Shown piece after piece: positions 47,394-57,331 of a stretch of 64,000 nt of DNA. The position numbers were made by a program, and so were the translations under genes. Source of the DNA: Roseiarcus sp963842835 (lineage in GTDB: Bacteria; Pseudomonadota; Alphaproteobacteria; Rhizobiales; Beijerinckiaceae); assembly GCA_963842835.1 (NCBI GenBank), contig CAWJIB010000007.1, positions 310,001 to 374,000 of the forward strand, written 5' to 3'. Within the stretch, counting starts at the first letter, position 1, and each line of letters opens with the position of its first letter. The notes beneath the pieces are model-generated. The model searched no databases, was not told the DNA's origin, and was given only the letters and a program-made list of their open reading frames with translations.

Positions 47394-48611
47394 TCAGTTC
47401 GAAGGCCACTGATATTTCTTAAGTTCGAGCTTCCCGATCTGGTTGCGATGAACCTCATCAGGACCGTCAGCCAATCTCAGAACACGGGACATGGCATAGG
47501 CGTGGGCTAGTCCAAAATCATTGCTCGTCCCGCCACCGCCATGGGCCTGAATAGCCCAATCAATCACCTTACCCGCCATGTTTGGTACAGCGACCTTGAT
47601 CATGGCGATCTCAACCTTCGCAACTTTATTGCCCACAGTATCCATCCGGTGCGCCGCGTTCAAAGTCAAAAGCCGAGCCTGTTCGATCAGGATTCTGCAT
47701 TCCGCAATGCGCTCGATCGTCACGCCCTGCTGGGCCACAGGTTTGCCAAACGCGACGCGCGAAAGAGAGCGCTTGCACATCCTTTCAAGCGCGCGCTCCG
47801 CAAGCCCGATTTGCCGCATACAATGATGAATACGGCCGGGACCCAGACGTCCTTGGGCAATTTCAAACCCCCGACCTTCCCCAAGCAGCATGTTGGCGGC
47901 AGGTACGCGGACGTTCTCGAATAGGACTTCGGATGCGCGATCGGGCATTCCGTAAAAACCGAAAACCGGAAGCGGGCGGACGACTTTCACTCCGGGCGTA
48001 TCCATTGGCACCAGGATCATGGACTGCTGTTTATGACGGTCCGGGTTCGCCGGGTCGGTCTTGCCCATGAAGATCGCGATCTTGCATCGAGGATCGGTTG
48101 CATTCGTGGTGTACCACTTGTGCCCATTGATCACGTAACTGTCGCCGTCGCGAACGATCGAGGACTCGATGTTGGTCGCGTCGCTGGAGGCTACGTCCGG
48201 TTCGGTCATGGCGAAGCAGGAGCGTATCTCGCCCGCCAGCAACGGCTTCAACCAGCGTTCCTGCTGCTCGACCGTGCCGTATCGCGCGAGGACTTCCATG
48301 TTGCCGGTGTCGGGCGCCGAGCAGTTGAAGACTTCGGGCGCCAACAGCGAGCGTCCCATGATTTCGCACAGGGGCGCATACTCAAGGTTGCTCAGTCCGG
48401 CGCCATGCTCCGACTCGGGCAAGAATAGGTTCCAGAGCCCCTGCGCGCGAGCCTTCGGCTTAAGTTCGTCAATCAGCGGCAACACCTTCCACGGCCCCAA
48501 GGTTTCGGCTTCCTCAATGTGCCGTTTCTCATTGGGATAAATATGCTGCTCCATGAACGCGGTCAGACGTCGCTGAAGGTCGCGGACTTTGGGGGAAGGA
48601 TCGAAGGACAT
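47394..48611 (-). CDS. Acyl-CoA dehydrogenase
   Basis: FAD-dependent acyl-CoA dehydrogenase, 405 residues, oxidising acyl-CoA to enoyl-CoA with electrons passed to ETF. CFAMTEPDVASSDATNI (~150) is the substrate/flavin signature. VINGHKWYTTNATDPRCKI follows, then LGEGRGFEIAQGRLGPGRIHHCMRQIGLAERALE (positions ~250-283) and IQAHGGGGTSNDFGLAHAYAMSRVLRLADGPDEVHR near the C-terminus. Glu in DGPDEVH is the likely catalytic base, as in the ACAD10/11-like branch. Start 48611 is preferred over 48692 because MSFDPSPKVRDL begins the family N-terminus. It is the last gene of the fad-type cluster, ~0.5 kb after the previous gene. Confidence 0.93.
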   Translation of the reverse strand: MSFDPSPKVRDLQRRLTAFMEQHIYPNEKRHIEEAETLGPWKVLPLIDELKPKARAQGLWNLFLPESEHGAGLSNLEYAPLCEIMGRSLLAPEVFNCSAPDTGNMEVLARYGTVEQQERWLKPLLAGEIRSCFAMTEPDVASSDATNIESSIVRDGDSYVINGHKWYTTNATDPRCKIAIFMGKTDPANPDRHKQQSMILVPMDTPGVKVVRPLPVFGFYGMPDRASEVLFENVRVPAANMLLGEGRGFEIAQGRLGPGRIHHCMRQIGLAERALERMCKRSLSRVAFGKPVAQQGVTIERIAECRILIEQARLLTLNAAHRMDTVGNKVAKVEIAMIKVAVPNMAGKVIDWAIQAHGGGGTSNDFGLAHAYAMSRVLRLADGPDEVHRNQIGKLELKKYQWPSN

Positions 48612-49146
48612 GAGGGCCTCTTGCAAATGTGAACGGAGCAGATCAGAAAGAATGGCCGCTCGGCGCCAAGGCGCTCGCGAGCCCGGCGCCACGCTGATTC
48701 CGCATTAAGAGCGGCTTTGTCGGCAATAGGGGCGGCTTTCGCGCCAGTTTCGCGCGCGTCGTCGCTTTCAGCGGTCCACTTGTCCGCCCGCTTCGCAATC
48801 CCTTGCACGGTCGCTGAGAGCCGAAGATGCCCTTTATAAAATAATAGCGCCGGACCGCTTGCGGCGCCGGATGGCGACCGACTCGCTTGAAGTATCGCGC
48901 GAGATAGGCGGTAGCCTCTGAAATACCTCGCCTGTTAAGGTCCGCGACCGCAATGAGGCCGCGTTTGCATTGCCGCTCGACCGCGCCCGGCAACTCCTGG
49001 TCGAGGTTGGCGCCCTGCGCGGGTCGCACCTCGTCGAAGCTCGCTCGTCGGGCGATGTTGTGGGGCGTCGACTTCATCGTGCCTTGTCTTTCTCTCTACG
49101 TCCTTCGTGATCACATGCGCCGAGAAACAAGCTCAGTGTTTCGCCG
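48612..49146. other. Gap within the acyl-CoA cluster; uncharacterised minus-strand frame
   Basis: A 144-residue minus-strand open frame (48643-49077) reads MKSTPHNIARRASFDEVR, then RRGISEATAYLARYFKRVG and a Lys/Arg/Pro-rich end. It fits no family I know. It might be a real small gene or a decayed one; codon usage is not decisive by eye. A promoter for the downstream dehydrogenase gene may also be here. Confidence 0.3.
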
Positions 49147-50991
49147 TCAGACCCACTCCGGTTTCACGTCCAGGAGTAAGCGCTCTCTCCTCGCGGCCGG
49201 CTCCAGCCAAACCCTGATCATCGGCAATTCGTAATATTGGAAGTAGCGAGCTGCGGCGAGCTTACCGTTCAAGAAATCAGCGTCGAACACACCCCGCCCA
49301 AACGCATGACCCGCCGCGCAGGCCATCTCGCACCAAATCCATGCGAGTACGACATGACCGAAAGCCCGCATATAGGTCGTGGCGTTGGCGAGCGTCTCCT
49401 GAGCGTTATCACCGGACTTTGCCTCGCCAGTCGCACGACGCAACTCGGCTATGGCGGCCGCCAGTTGATCCGCCATGTCGGCGAGCCCCACCACTTGCCG
49501 CGCCGCCTCGGCCCCATGAACCATTCGATTCAGCACCATTTCAAAGCCGCCGCGCGTGTCCAAGGTCACCTTTCGGCCGAGCAGATCCTGCGCTTGTATC
49601 CCGTGCGTGCCCTCGTGGATCATGTTGAGGCGGTTGTCTCGCCAGTGTTGCTCGACCGAAAAATCACGCGTGTAGCCGTAGCCGCCTAATATCTGAATCG
49701 CTTGGCTATTGCCTTCGAGGCACCACTCGCTCGGCCAGCTCTTGGCGATCGGCGTCAGGACCTCCAATTGCGCGGCGGCCCGGCGCGCGGCCTCCGGCTC
49801 GCCGGTGCGCTGTTCGTCGACCAGCCGGGCGCAAAATAGGCTCAGGGCAAGCGCGCCTTCGCCGTAGGCTTTTTGTGCAAGCAACATCCGCTTAACGTCG
49901 GGGTGCTCGACGATAGGAGACGGCGGCCGTGAGGAATCCTTGGTCGGCTTGGCGCCCGCTTGAACCGGCCTTCCTTGCAGGCGTTGCTTTGCGTAAGCCG
50001 ACGAAGTCACATAGCCGGCAAGGCCAAGCATGGTTGCGCCAAGGCCGACCTGGATGCGCGCCTCGTTCATCATGTGGAACATGCAGGCGAGCCCCGCGCC
50101 CGGCGCGCCGACGAGATAACCGATGGCGCCGTTCGTCTCGCCATAGTTAAGTAACGCATTCGTTGTGGCGCGATATCCGAGTTTGTGATTGAGGCCAGCC
50201 AGCGCGATGTCGTTTCGTTGTCCCGTGCGACGGCCTTGCTCGTCGACGAGCCATTTCGGAACGACAAAGAGGGAGATCGACTTCGTTCCGGGGGCCAGCG
50301 TTCCGTTGCTGTCAGGGATCTTCGCGAGCACGAGATGGATGATGTTCTCGCCCATTTCGTGGTCCCCGCCGGAGATCCACATCTTACTTCCGAACAACCG
50401 ATAGCGAGGACCCAGGGGATCGCTAGCATAGGAATCGCCGTCCGGCGTCGCGCGCGTTCTGATGTCGGACAGGCTCGAACCCGCCTGCGGTTCGCTGAGA
50501 TTCATCGTGCCGAAATACCGGCCTTCCCATTGCGGACGAGCAAAGACGTCGCGCTGGCGATCGGTGCCATGGACCATCAGCAAATTTGCGTTCGCTACAG
50601 TGAGCAGCGAATACGCTTTCAAGCCAATGCTGGCGGCCGAGAAGAAGCTGTTGGCCGCCATTTCGACCACGCACGGCAATTGCATTCCGCCAACCGCGTA
50701 ATCCTGACCCGCGGACAACATGCCCGAAGCCGCATAGGCGGCACATGCCGCCTCAGTGGCTTGCGGCAGCCGCACGCTTCCATTTACGAACGCAGGCTCC
50801 TCCACGTCCACCAATCGATTGATCGGCTCGAAGCGATCTGCTGCAATTTGCTGGCACAAGTTGAGAACCGCATCGAAGGTCTCACGGCTGTGCTCGGAGT
50901 AGCGCGGCCTTTCGACAAGTTGCTCAGCGTCCAACCATGCGTAAAGAAGGAAATCCAGAGTTGGGCGGATGGCGGCGAGGTCCAAGCTCAT
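49147..50991 (-). CDS. Acyl-CoA dehydrogenase, long form (DmdC/AidB-like C-terminal extension)
   Basis: A 614-residue flavoprotein. The N-terminal helical region (MSLDLAAIRPTLDFLLYAWLD) is that of the long acyl-CoA dehydrogenases related to 3-methylmercaptopropionyl-CoA dehydrogenase. FGTMNLSEPQAGSSLSDIRT (~180), FGSKMWISGGDHEMGENI (~220), GLNHKLGYRATTNALLNYGE and IQILGGYGYTRDFSVEQHWRDNRLNMIHEGTHGIQA (positions ~440-475, with a Glu in the catalytic-base position) are conserved. The C-terminal ~120 residues form the family's extra helical domain. Substrate is not predictable. Its ATG lies 1 bp after the thiolase stop, so it is part of the same operon. Confidence 0.92.
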   Translation of the reverse strand: MSLDLAAIRPTLDFLLYAWLDAEQLVERPRYSEHSRETFDAVLNLCQQIAADRFEPINRLVDVEEPAFVNGSVRLPQATEAACAAYAASGMLSAGQDYAVGGMQLPCVVEMAANSFFSAASIGLKAYSLLTVANANLLMVHGTDRQRDVFARPQWEGRYFGTMNLSEPQAGSSLSDIRTRATPDGDSYASDPLGPRYRLFGSKMWISGGDHEMGENIIHLVLAKIPDSNGTLAPGTKSISLFVVPKWLVDEQGRRTGQRNDIALAGLNHKLGYRATTNALLNYGETNGAIGYLVGAPGAGLACMFHMMNEARIQVGLGATMLGLAGYVTSSAYAKQRLQGRPVQAGAKPTKDSSRPPSPIVEHPDVKRMLLAQKAYGEGALALSLFCARLVDEQRTGEPEAARRAAAQLEVLTPIAKSWPSEWCLEGNSQAIQILGGYGYTRDFSVEQHWRDNRLNMIHEGTHGIQAQDLLGRKVTLDTRGGFEMVLNRMVHGAEAARQVVGLADMADQLAAAIAELRRATGEAKSGDNAQETLANATTYMRAFGHVVLAWIWCEMACAAGHAFGRGVFDADFLNGKLAAARYFQYYELPMIRVWLEPAARRERLLLDVKPEWV

Positions 50992-50992
50992 G

Positions 50993-52177
50993 TCACGCCA
51001 CTTCAAACAGGCCCGCCGCGCCCATACCGCCACCAACGCACATGGAGACGACGACGTATTTTACTCCGCGGCGTTTCCCTTCGATCAAGGCGTGACCGAC
51101 GAGCCGGGCTCCGGTCATGCCATAGGGATGCCCGACGGAGATACCGCCGCCATCTACGTTGTATTTTTCGGGGTCTATGCCCAGAAAGTCTCGGCAGTAG
51201 AGGACCTGACAGGCGAACGCTTCGTTCAATTCCCATAGGCCGATGTCGTCGATCTTGAGACCATTCTGTTTGAGCAGTTTCGGGATCGCATAGATCGGCC
51301 CGATGCCCATCTCCTCGGGAGCGCATCCGGCCACCGCCATGCCGCGATAGACGCCGAGCGGTTGCAAACCCCGCCGTTCGGCTAGGCCGCTGTCCATGAT
51401 TACACACGCGGAAGCGCCGTCCGATAGCTGGCTGGCGTTGCCCGCAGTGACCACGCCTCCCTCGATCACCGGCTTGAGGCTTTGAAGGCTTTCAAGAGTC
51501 GTTTCGGGTCGATTGCCCTCGTCTCGCGCCAACGTAACGTCCTGGTACGACACGGCCTTCGTTTGCTTATCTACAACGGCCATCGACGCAGTCATCGACA
51601 CGATCTCGGCGTCGAACCGCCCCGCCTTCTGCGCGGCTGCGGTTCGGCGCTGCGATTCCAGTGAGTAGCGGTCCTGCTCGTCCCGCGAGATTGCATATTT
51701 TCGGGAGACGAATTCGGCGGTTTGCAGCATGGGCATATAGGCATGTTCCGCATGTGCGATCACCGTCGGATCTTTTTCACGGCTCACCCACTCCATATAG
51801 GGCGTCTGCACCGCGGAGATGTTCTCGCTACCGCCGGCCACGACTACGTTCATGCCGTCCACTATGACCTGTTTCGCCGCCGTCGCTATCGCCATCAAAC
51901 CCGACGCGCATTGCCTGTCCATGGTCTGGCCCGACACCGCGAGCGGCAACCCGGCGGCAATGCTTGCGTTCCGAGCCAGATTCATGCCAGCCGTCCCCGC
52001 CGTCAGCACAGTTCCGACCACGACGTCTTCAATTTCCTCGCCCGCAACACCGGCCCTCCGAACCGCGTGCGAAATCGCATGACCGAGCATCGTGGGCGAC
52101 TTGATGTTGTTGAAAGCGCCGCGGTAAGCGCGGCCAATCGGCGTGCGCGCGGTAGAGACGATAACAGCTTCTCTCAT
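50993..52177 (-). CDS. fadA: Acetyl-CoA C-acyltransferase (thiolase)
   Basis: A 394-residue degradative thiolase releasing acetyl-CoA from 3-ketoacyl-CoA. The active-site Cys is in MDRQCASGLMAIATAA (~88). NEAFACQV (~315), GGGISVGHPYGMTGARLVGH (His ~350) and VVVSMCVGGGMGAAGLFE (Cys ~380) complete the catalytic set. The N-terminus MREAVIVSTARTPIGRAYRGAF is standard. It lies 30 bp downstream of the FadB-like gene, which supplies its 3-ketoacyl-CoA substrate. Confidence 0.95.
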   Translation of the reverse strand: MREAVIVSTARTPIGRAYRGAFNNIKSPTMLGHAISHAVRRAGVAGEEIEDVVVGTVLTAGTAGMNLARNASIAAGLPLAVSGQTMDRQCASGLMAIATAAKQVIVDGMNVVVAGGSENISAVQTPYMEWVSREKDPTVIAHAEHAYMPMLQTAEFVSRKYAISRDEQDRYSLESQRRTAAAQKAGRFDAEIVSMTASMAVVDKQTKAVSYQDVTLARDEGNRPETTLESLQSLKPVIEGGVVTAGNASQLSDGASACVIMDSGLAERRGLQPLGVYRGMAVAGCAPEEMGIGPIYAIPKLLKQNGLKIDDIGLWELNEAFACQVLYCRDFLGIDPEKYNVDGGGISVGHPYGMTGARLVGHALIEGKRRGVKYVVVSMCVGGGMGAAGLFEVA

Positions 52178-52207
52178 GAGGATAACAACTCCGATGTCGC
52201 GCGAGTT

Positions 52208-54316
52208 TTATTGGGTCTTGCTTTCGCTAATGCGGCGGCCGGAGGCCGCCCGATCCGCCAGCAACGGACTGACCGTCCAGTAATTGTATTCGTTTCCGCG
52301 TGTCTTGGCGTAATGGGCCATTCGTTCGACGATGACGGCTAGGCCGATGGAGTCGGCCATGAACATCGGGCCCCCGCGATGGTCGGGAAAACCATAGCCC
52401 GCGACCCAGATGACGTCGATGTCGCCCGGCCGATAGGCGATGCCCTCCGCGAGAATCGCGGCGCCCTCGTTGATCAGAGGATAGAGCAACCGCTCGACGA
52501 CTTCCGCATCCTCCATCTCAGATCGACGACGAATGCCGTGCCGCGCCGCCAAGCGCTCGCAGATCGCGGTCAACTCGGGGTCGGGAACCGGGGTGCGTCC
52601 TTCGTAACGGTAGTAACCGACGCCGGTCTTCTGGCCGAAACGTCCGAGTTCGAACAGCTCCCGGACCACAGCCCGATAGGCGGGATCAGCCGGCAAGCCT
52701 CCCTCCTTACCGCGCTCGATCACGGTTTTGGCGCCGACGTCGACCCCCGCCATGTCAAGCATCCGGCAAGGCCCCATCGCCATGCCAATAGCCTCGATTG
52801 CGCGATCGATCTGGCGCGGCTCGGCGCCTTCCATCAAAAGGAACTCCGCCTCCCGCATATAAACCTCGGCCATGCGGTTGCCGATGAAGCCATAGCAGAC
52901 ACCGGAAACCGCGGCGACCTTGCCGATAACGGTCGCCAGCTTCATGACGGTCGCCAATGCGTCCGGCGAAGTCCGCGCGCCACGCACAACCTCCACGAGG
53001 CGCATTACGTTGGCTGGGCTGAAGAAGTGTGTGCCGAGAACGTCGCCCGGCCGTCCGGTCGCCTCCGCGAGAACATCAACGTCCAAAGTTGAGGTGTTGG
53101 TCGCGATGATCGCGCCCGGCTTGCAGACTCGGCCAAGACGCGCGCACACCTGCTTCTTTAGATCCATATTTTCGAAAACAGCCTCGATCACAATGTCGCA
53201 ATTCGCGAGATCGCCGTAGTCGAGCGAACCCTTCAGCAGGTTCATGCGCTTTTCCACTTGCTCGACGGTAAGCTTCCCTTTCAAGGCGCTCGCTTCGTAG
53301 TTCTTCTTGACCAGCCCGAGGCCCCTATCAAGCGCTTCCGCGCTCGCTTCGACAATGACTGTCGCTATCCCGGCATTTGCGAAATTCATCGCAATGCCGC
53401 CGCCCATAGTTCCTGCTCCGACAACTCCCACCGACTGGATCTGGCGCAAAGGCGTATCTTTTGGCAGCCCGGGGATTTTCGCCGCCTCACGTTCGGCAAA
53501 GAACATGTGTCGCAGCGCCTTCGAGGTCTGCGAAAGGCGCAGTTGTTCGAATTCACGGGCTTCGACCTTCTCGCCCTCCGCGAAGGGCAGCGAAACGGCC
53601 GCCTGGACGCATTTCACGATCGCTTCTAACGCGGGATAATCTGGTCTCCTGCGCGCGTCGGCGAGCGCCTTCTCGAAGATTTCGTTCGAAGCGAGATCCG
53701 GCGGCTGCAATTGGCTGCACCGACGCGGCGTGGCGCCCATTTCCAAGAGTGAGCGGGCGTACGCCAATCCGATCTCCAGGGGATCGCCCGCGTCGACCCG
53801 GTCGATTAGGCCTGCTTTTTGCGCAGTTGCGGCGTCGAGAGGACGCCCGGTGCTGATCATTTCGAGCGCCAGCGGCGCTCCAACCAGACGCGGCAGCCGC
53901 TGAGTGCCAAGCGACCCTGGGAGCAAGCCTAACTTTACCTCGGGTAGGCCAGCCCGCGTTCCCGGCACCGCCACCCGATAGTGACACGCCAACGCCAATT
54001 CCAAGCCGCCGCCTAGCGCAGAGCCATGAAGGGCTGCAACGACGGGCCTCGCGCTGGCCTCTATGCGACCCAGCAACGCATTGTAGGTTCCCGCACTGAA
54101 ATTGCTCTGCTCGAAAGCCGTGATATCGCCGCCCGCAACAAAGGTGCGGCCATCGCAGTGCATCACGAGCGCCCGCAGTGAAGCGTCGGACTCGAATTCA
54201 GCAAACGCCTCTACCAAACCTGCCACTGTCGCGGCGGATAAAGCGTTTACGGGCGGGTTGTGGATCCGAAGGACGCCGATGAAGTCACGACGTTCGAGCG
54301 ATACGTTAATCGGCAT
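52208..54316 (-). CDS. fadB: Bifunctional enoyl-CoA hydratase / 3-hydroxyacyl-CoA dehydrogenase
   Basis: A 702-residue multifunctional beta-oxidation enzyme. The N-terminal crotonase domain (~1-190) has ALVMHCDGRTFVAGGDITAFE and ALHGSALGGGLELALACHY, forming the oxyanion hole. A linker precedes the NAD-binding domain at ~300 (SVGVVGAGTMGGGIAMNFANAG). The catalytic LGTHFFSPANVMRLVEVVRG (~435) and two 3HCDH C-terminal domains follow (GFIGNRMAEVYMREAEFLL; GVGYYRYEGRTPVPDPE; AGYGFPDHRGGPMFMAD). The order and length match peroxisomal-type FadB/FadJ-like proteins. It is the first gene of the minus-strand beta-oxidation operon. Confidence 0.95.
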   Translation of the reverse strand: MPINVSLERRDFIGVLRIHNPPVNALSAATVAGLVEAFAEFESDASLRALVMHCDGRTFVAGGDITAFEQSNFSAGTYNALLGRIEASARPVVAALHGSALGGGLELALACHYRVAVPGTRAGLPEVKLGLLPGSLGTQRLPRLVGAPLALEMISTGRPLDAATAQKAGLIDRVDAGDPLEIGLAYARSLLEMGATPRRCSQLQPPDLASNEIFEKALADARRRPDYPALEAIVKCVQAAVSLPFAEGEKVEAREFEQLRLSQTSKALRHMFFAEREAAKIPGLPKDTPLRQIQSVGVVGAGTMGGGIAMNFANAGIATVIVEASAEALDRGLGLVKKNYEASALKGKLTVEQVEKRMNLLKGSLDYGDLANCDIVIEAVFENMDLKKQVCARLGRVCKPGAIIATNTSTLDVDVLAEATGRPGDVLGTHFFSPANVMRLVEVVRGARTSPDALATVMKLATVIGKVAAVSGVCYGFIGNRMAEVYMREAEFLLMEGAEPRQIDRAIEAIGMAMGPCRMLDMAGVDVGAKTVIERGKEGGLPADPAYRAVVRELFELGRFGQKTGVGYYRYEGRTPVPDPELTAICERLAARHGIRRRSEMEDAEVVERLLYPLINEGAAILAEGIAYRPGDIDVIWVAGYGFPDHRGGPMFMADSIGLAVIVERMAHYAKTRGNEYNYWTVSPLLADRAASGRRISESKTQ

Positions 54317-54736
54317 GGGGCTGTCCGCGGATAATGAAGGTTATGGGTCGTTGCACGACTAATCCGATCCAGCTTAGCGCCCCCCAAAGCCGGGGACTTG
54401 CGCAAACTGTTCGGGTGGCGTGGGCCGGCACTTGCGGCGCGGTCACTCCTTGCGACGCGCAACTCCCCGCGAAATGCAGGGCCTTGAAGCGGCGGCCGCC
54501 TTTGTCTGATCCGAAATATTGGTGGGACGTCCGGCGAGTGTAAACACGAACGCTATTTCGGAGCCCATCATGCCAGCGACGACGACCCCGACCCTCTCGA
54601 ATTGCCCCACGTCTCCATCCTCCGATCGCCGGACACTCAGCTAGCTTCGCGTGTTTCATCGATAAAAGCGGACGTCGCGTCGGTCGCTCCGACGCAAGTC
54701 TTGTACGCCTATTCGAAACCTCCGGCCGTCGGCGCG
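54317..54736. other. Intergenic region upstream of fadB
   Basis: About 420 bp separating the beta-oxidation operon from the ABC transporter permease gene; both lie on the minus strand. The part next to 54317 should hold the fadB promoter. The remainder is downstream of the permease stop. Open frames here are shadows. No clear terminator hairpin was found by eye. Confidence 0.4.
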
Positions 54737-55735
54737 CTAATGCCGGCGCATCGTCAGGACCCCCGCGCTGAATAGCGCGATTACCAGGAGACAGCCCTGA
54801 ACAATATATTGCCAATACGTCGGGACGCCCAACACTGAGAGACCGTTGTTGATGACGCCGATCAGCAGCACTCCGATCAGCGTACCTAGAATGTGGAACT
54901 TGCCTGGCCGCAGCGACGAGGCGCCGATGAATACGGCCGCGAAGGCATTGAGGAGGTAGGTGTCGCCGACGCCTTGCGGGCGTCCCGCTCCGAGCACTGC
55001 CGCCGCCATTAGGCCGCCGAGGCCGGCGCAGGCCGCGCAAACCGCGAGCGCAAAGGGCGCGTAGCGTTTGACCGCGATGCCGGAGAGGCGAGAGGCCTCC
55101 GCGCTGCCGCCGATCGCGTAGAGATGGCGGCCGAGTTGGGTATGTTCCAGTAGGAGCCAAAGCGCGAGGCCGACCGCGAGCATGATGGTGATCGGATTGG
55201 AGACGCCAAAGATGGCGCCCTGTCCAATGGCCATGAACTCGTCGGGAATACCCGTAATGATGGTCTTGGAGTTGGAAATCCCGAGCATCGCGCCGGTGAT
55301 GATCGAGCCGGTGGCGAGCGTCGCGATGAAGGCGGAAATACCGAGATAGCTGACGATCAGCCCGTTGACGATTCCGATCGCCGCCGAGATGCCGATGGAA
55401 ATCGCGACGGCTTCGGGCACGCCGACGGAGTCGGTATATTTGACGAGCAGCAGCGTCGCGACATAACCGCCCAGCGTCGCCATCGCCGCTATGGATAGGT
55501 CGAACAGGCCCATCACCAGGCAGACCGTCAGCCCGAACGCCATCGTGCCCAGGATCGAAATCTGGTTCATGATGTTGAGCAGATTGTCGACGGTCGGGAA
55601 CACGTCCGAACGCGCGAACGAAAAGATCACCAGCAGCGCGGCGAGTGAAACCAGCGTGCCATAGCGCGCGAACCAGACCGCCAAGTCCACGCGCGGCTTG
55701 GCCGCGATGCGTTCCGCGCTCGAATTAGCGTTCAT
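54737..55735 (-). CDS. rbsC: Sugar ABC transporter permease (RbsC type)
   Basis: A 332-residue BPD_transp_2-family permease with about eight to ten hydrophobic helices. Conserved segments are NLLNIMNQISILGTMAFGLTVCLVMG (positions ~53-78), GLFDLSIAAMATLGGYV, GLIVSYLGISAFIATLATGSIITG and GAGRPQGVGDTYLLNAFAAVFIGASSLRPG (~250-279, the coupling region). It forms the membrane channel for a ribose/xylose-class importer. Its start overlaps the end of the ATPase gene by 11 bp. The true sugar is unknown. Confidence 0.92.
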   Translation of the reverse strand: MNANSSAERIAAKPRVDLAVWFARYGTLVSLAALLVIFSFARSDVFPTVDNLLNIMNQISILGTMAFGLTVCLVMGLFDLSIAAMATLGGYVATLLLVKYTDSVGVPEAVAISIGISAAIGIVNGLIVSYLGISAFIATLATGSIITGAMLGISNSKTIITGIPDEFMAIGQGAIFGVSNPITIMLAVGLALWLLLEHTQLGRHLYAIGGSAEASRLSGIAVKRYAPFALAVCAACAGLGGLMAAAVLGAGRPQGVGDTYLLNAFAAVFIGASSLRPGKFHILGTLIGVLLIGVINNGLSVLGVPTYWQYIVQGCLLVIALFSAGVLTMRRH

Positions 55736-57302
55736 CCGCGCCCCCGGCCGCCAGGTTCAATATGTTGGATTCGGTCGCGTCCTTGCCGAGCAATTGCCCC
55801 ACGATCCGCCCGTCGCGGAACACGAGCACGCGCTGGCAGACGCGCGGGAATTCCTCGACCTCGGTCGAGGTGAAGATCACCGCGGCGCCGCTCGCGGCGA
55901 TCTCGCGGATCAATTGATAGATTTCCGCCTTGGCGCCGATGTCGACCGCCGCCGTCGGCGAATTGAGCATGAACACCTTGGCGCCGCTCGCCAGCCAGCG
56001 ACCAAGGATCGCCTTCTGCTGATTGCCGCCACTGAGCGAAGCAATCGGCAATTCGATGCTCGCCATCTTGACTGAGAGACGCGCCGCGACTTCGCCGGTC
56101 TCGGCGCGCTCCTTGCCGCGATTGATGAATCGAACGATCGGATCCGCGAGATATTGGTGCAGGTTCGGCAGCGAGATGTTCTCGCGTACGCTGGCCCCCG
56201 GCAGCAGGCTCTCACCGTGACGATCCTTCGGCACCAGCGCGAGCCCCGCGGCCTTGGCGTCGCGCGGCGAGTGGAAGACGACATCCTTGCCGCGCACATT
56301 GAGACGCCCGCCCCTCGCGGCGAAGCGGCCGTACAGCAGGTCCAAAGCCTCCTCGGCGCCGCTGCCGGGAAGACCGGCGATGCCGAGGATCTCGTGCTCG
56401 CGCAACTCCAAAGTCAGGTCCTCGACCCGTCCGCCCTTCAGACCTTCGGCGCGCAGCACGACGGCGCCATTGGCCGGCGGCGCGCTCAATGCCTCGTCGC
56501 TCCAGACCTTCTGGCCGCCGACGATCGCCGAGATGATGGCGCGCCGCGAGATCGTCTCGCGGATCCAGAAGCCGGCGTTGCGTCCATCGCGCAGCACGGT
56601 CACGCGATCGGCGATCTCGAATACTTCCGCCAGGCGGTGGCTGACATAGAGAAAGGAATGGCCCTCCGCCGCGAGCCGCCGCATATGGCCGAACAGGATC
56701 GAGACTTCGGCCGGCAGCAGCGCGGTCGTCGGCTCGTCGAGAATGATCAACCTCGCGTCGGTCCCGATCGCCTTGGCGATCGCCACCATCGCGGCCTCGT
56801 CGGGCCGCAGCGCGCCGACTTCGGTCATCGGATCGAGGGAGAGGCCGACGCGCTCGAGCAGTTTGGCGGCGCGCCGCCGCATCGCGCCCCAGTCGACGAA
56901 CAATCCCGCGCGGCGCGGCATCGACTCGGAAAGGAACAGATTCTCGCAGACGGAAATCTGCGGAACCAGATTGAAATGCTGATGCACCACCGCGATGCCG
57001 AGCGCCGCGGCGGCCTGCGGCGTCGGCAGCGAGACTTCGACGCCCTCGACCAGGATGCGCCCTTCGGTCGGCGCGCTCGCGCCGCAGATGGCGCGAATCA
57101 GCGTCGATTTGCCGGCGCCGTTTTCGCCGAGGAGGGCGTGAATTTCGCCCCGTCGGATCGTGATGTCGACGCCGTCGAGCGCGCGCGTGCCCGGGAATTG
57201 TTTGACCAATCCCCGGACCTCAAGAAACGCGTCGGGATCGCATCCCGAAAGGACCGCCCCGGCCGTGGCGGCCGGGGCGGAGTGGGCTTCGATTTCGGAC
57301 AT
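55725..57302 (-). CDS. rbsA: Sugar ABC transporter ATP-binding protein (RbsA type, two NBDs)
   Basis: A 525-residue dual-cassette ATPase. The first NBD (~30-255) has Walker A GENGAGKST and Walker B LIILDEPTTA, but its signature is LRPDEAAMVAIAKAI instead of the usual LSxGxxQ. The second NBD (~270-510) has the degenerate P-loop GLPGSGAEE normal for RbsA C-halves and a good signature LSGGNQQKAILGRWL, but a Walker B reading VFMLNSPTAAVDIGAK. There the usual Asp-Glu is Asn-Ser. Such mixed, asymmetric sites are known in this family. Start 57302 (MSEIEAHSA) is preferred over 57335. It lies 29 bp downstream of the binding-protein gene. Confidence 0.93.
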   Translation of the reverse strand: MSEIEAHSAPAATAGAVLSGCDPDAFLEVRGLVKQFPGTRALDGVDITIRRGEIHALLGENGAGKSTLIRAICGASAPTEGRILVEGVEVSLPTPQAAAALGIAVVHQHFNLVPQISVCENLFLSESMPRRAGLFVDWGAMRRRAAKLLERVGLSLDPMTEVGALRPDEAAMVAIAKAIGTDARLIILDEPTTALLPAEVSILFGHMRRLAAEGHSFLYVSHRLAEVFEIADRVTVLRDGRNAGFWIRETISRRAIISAIVGGQKVWSDEALSAPPANGAVVLRAEGLKGGRVEDLTLELREHEILGIAGLPGSGAEEALDLLYGRFAARGGRLNVRGKDVVFHSPRDAKAAGLALVPKDRHGESLLPGASVRENISLPNLHQYLADPIVRFINRGKERAETGEVAARLSVKMASIELPIASLSGGNQQKAILGRWLASGAKVFMLNSPTAAVDIGAKAEIYQLIREIAASGAAVIFTSTEVEEFPRVCQRVLVFRDGRIVGQLLGKDATESNILNLAAGGADER

Positions 57303-57331
57303 ACGCGTTGTTCGCGAACCGGTATGTGAAG

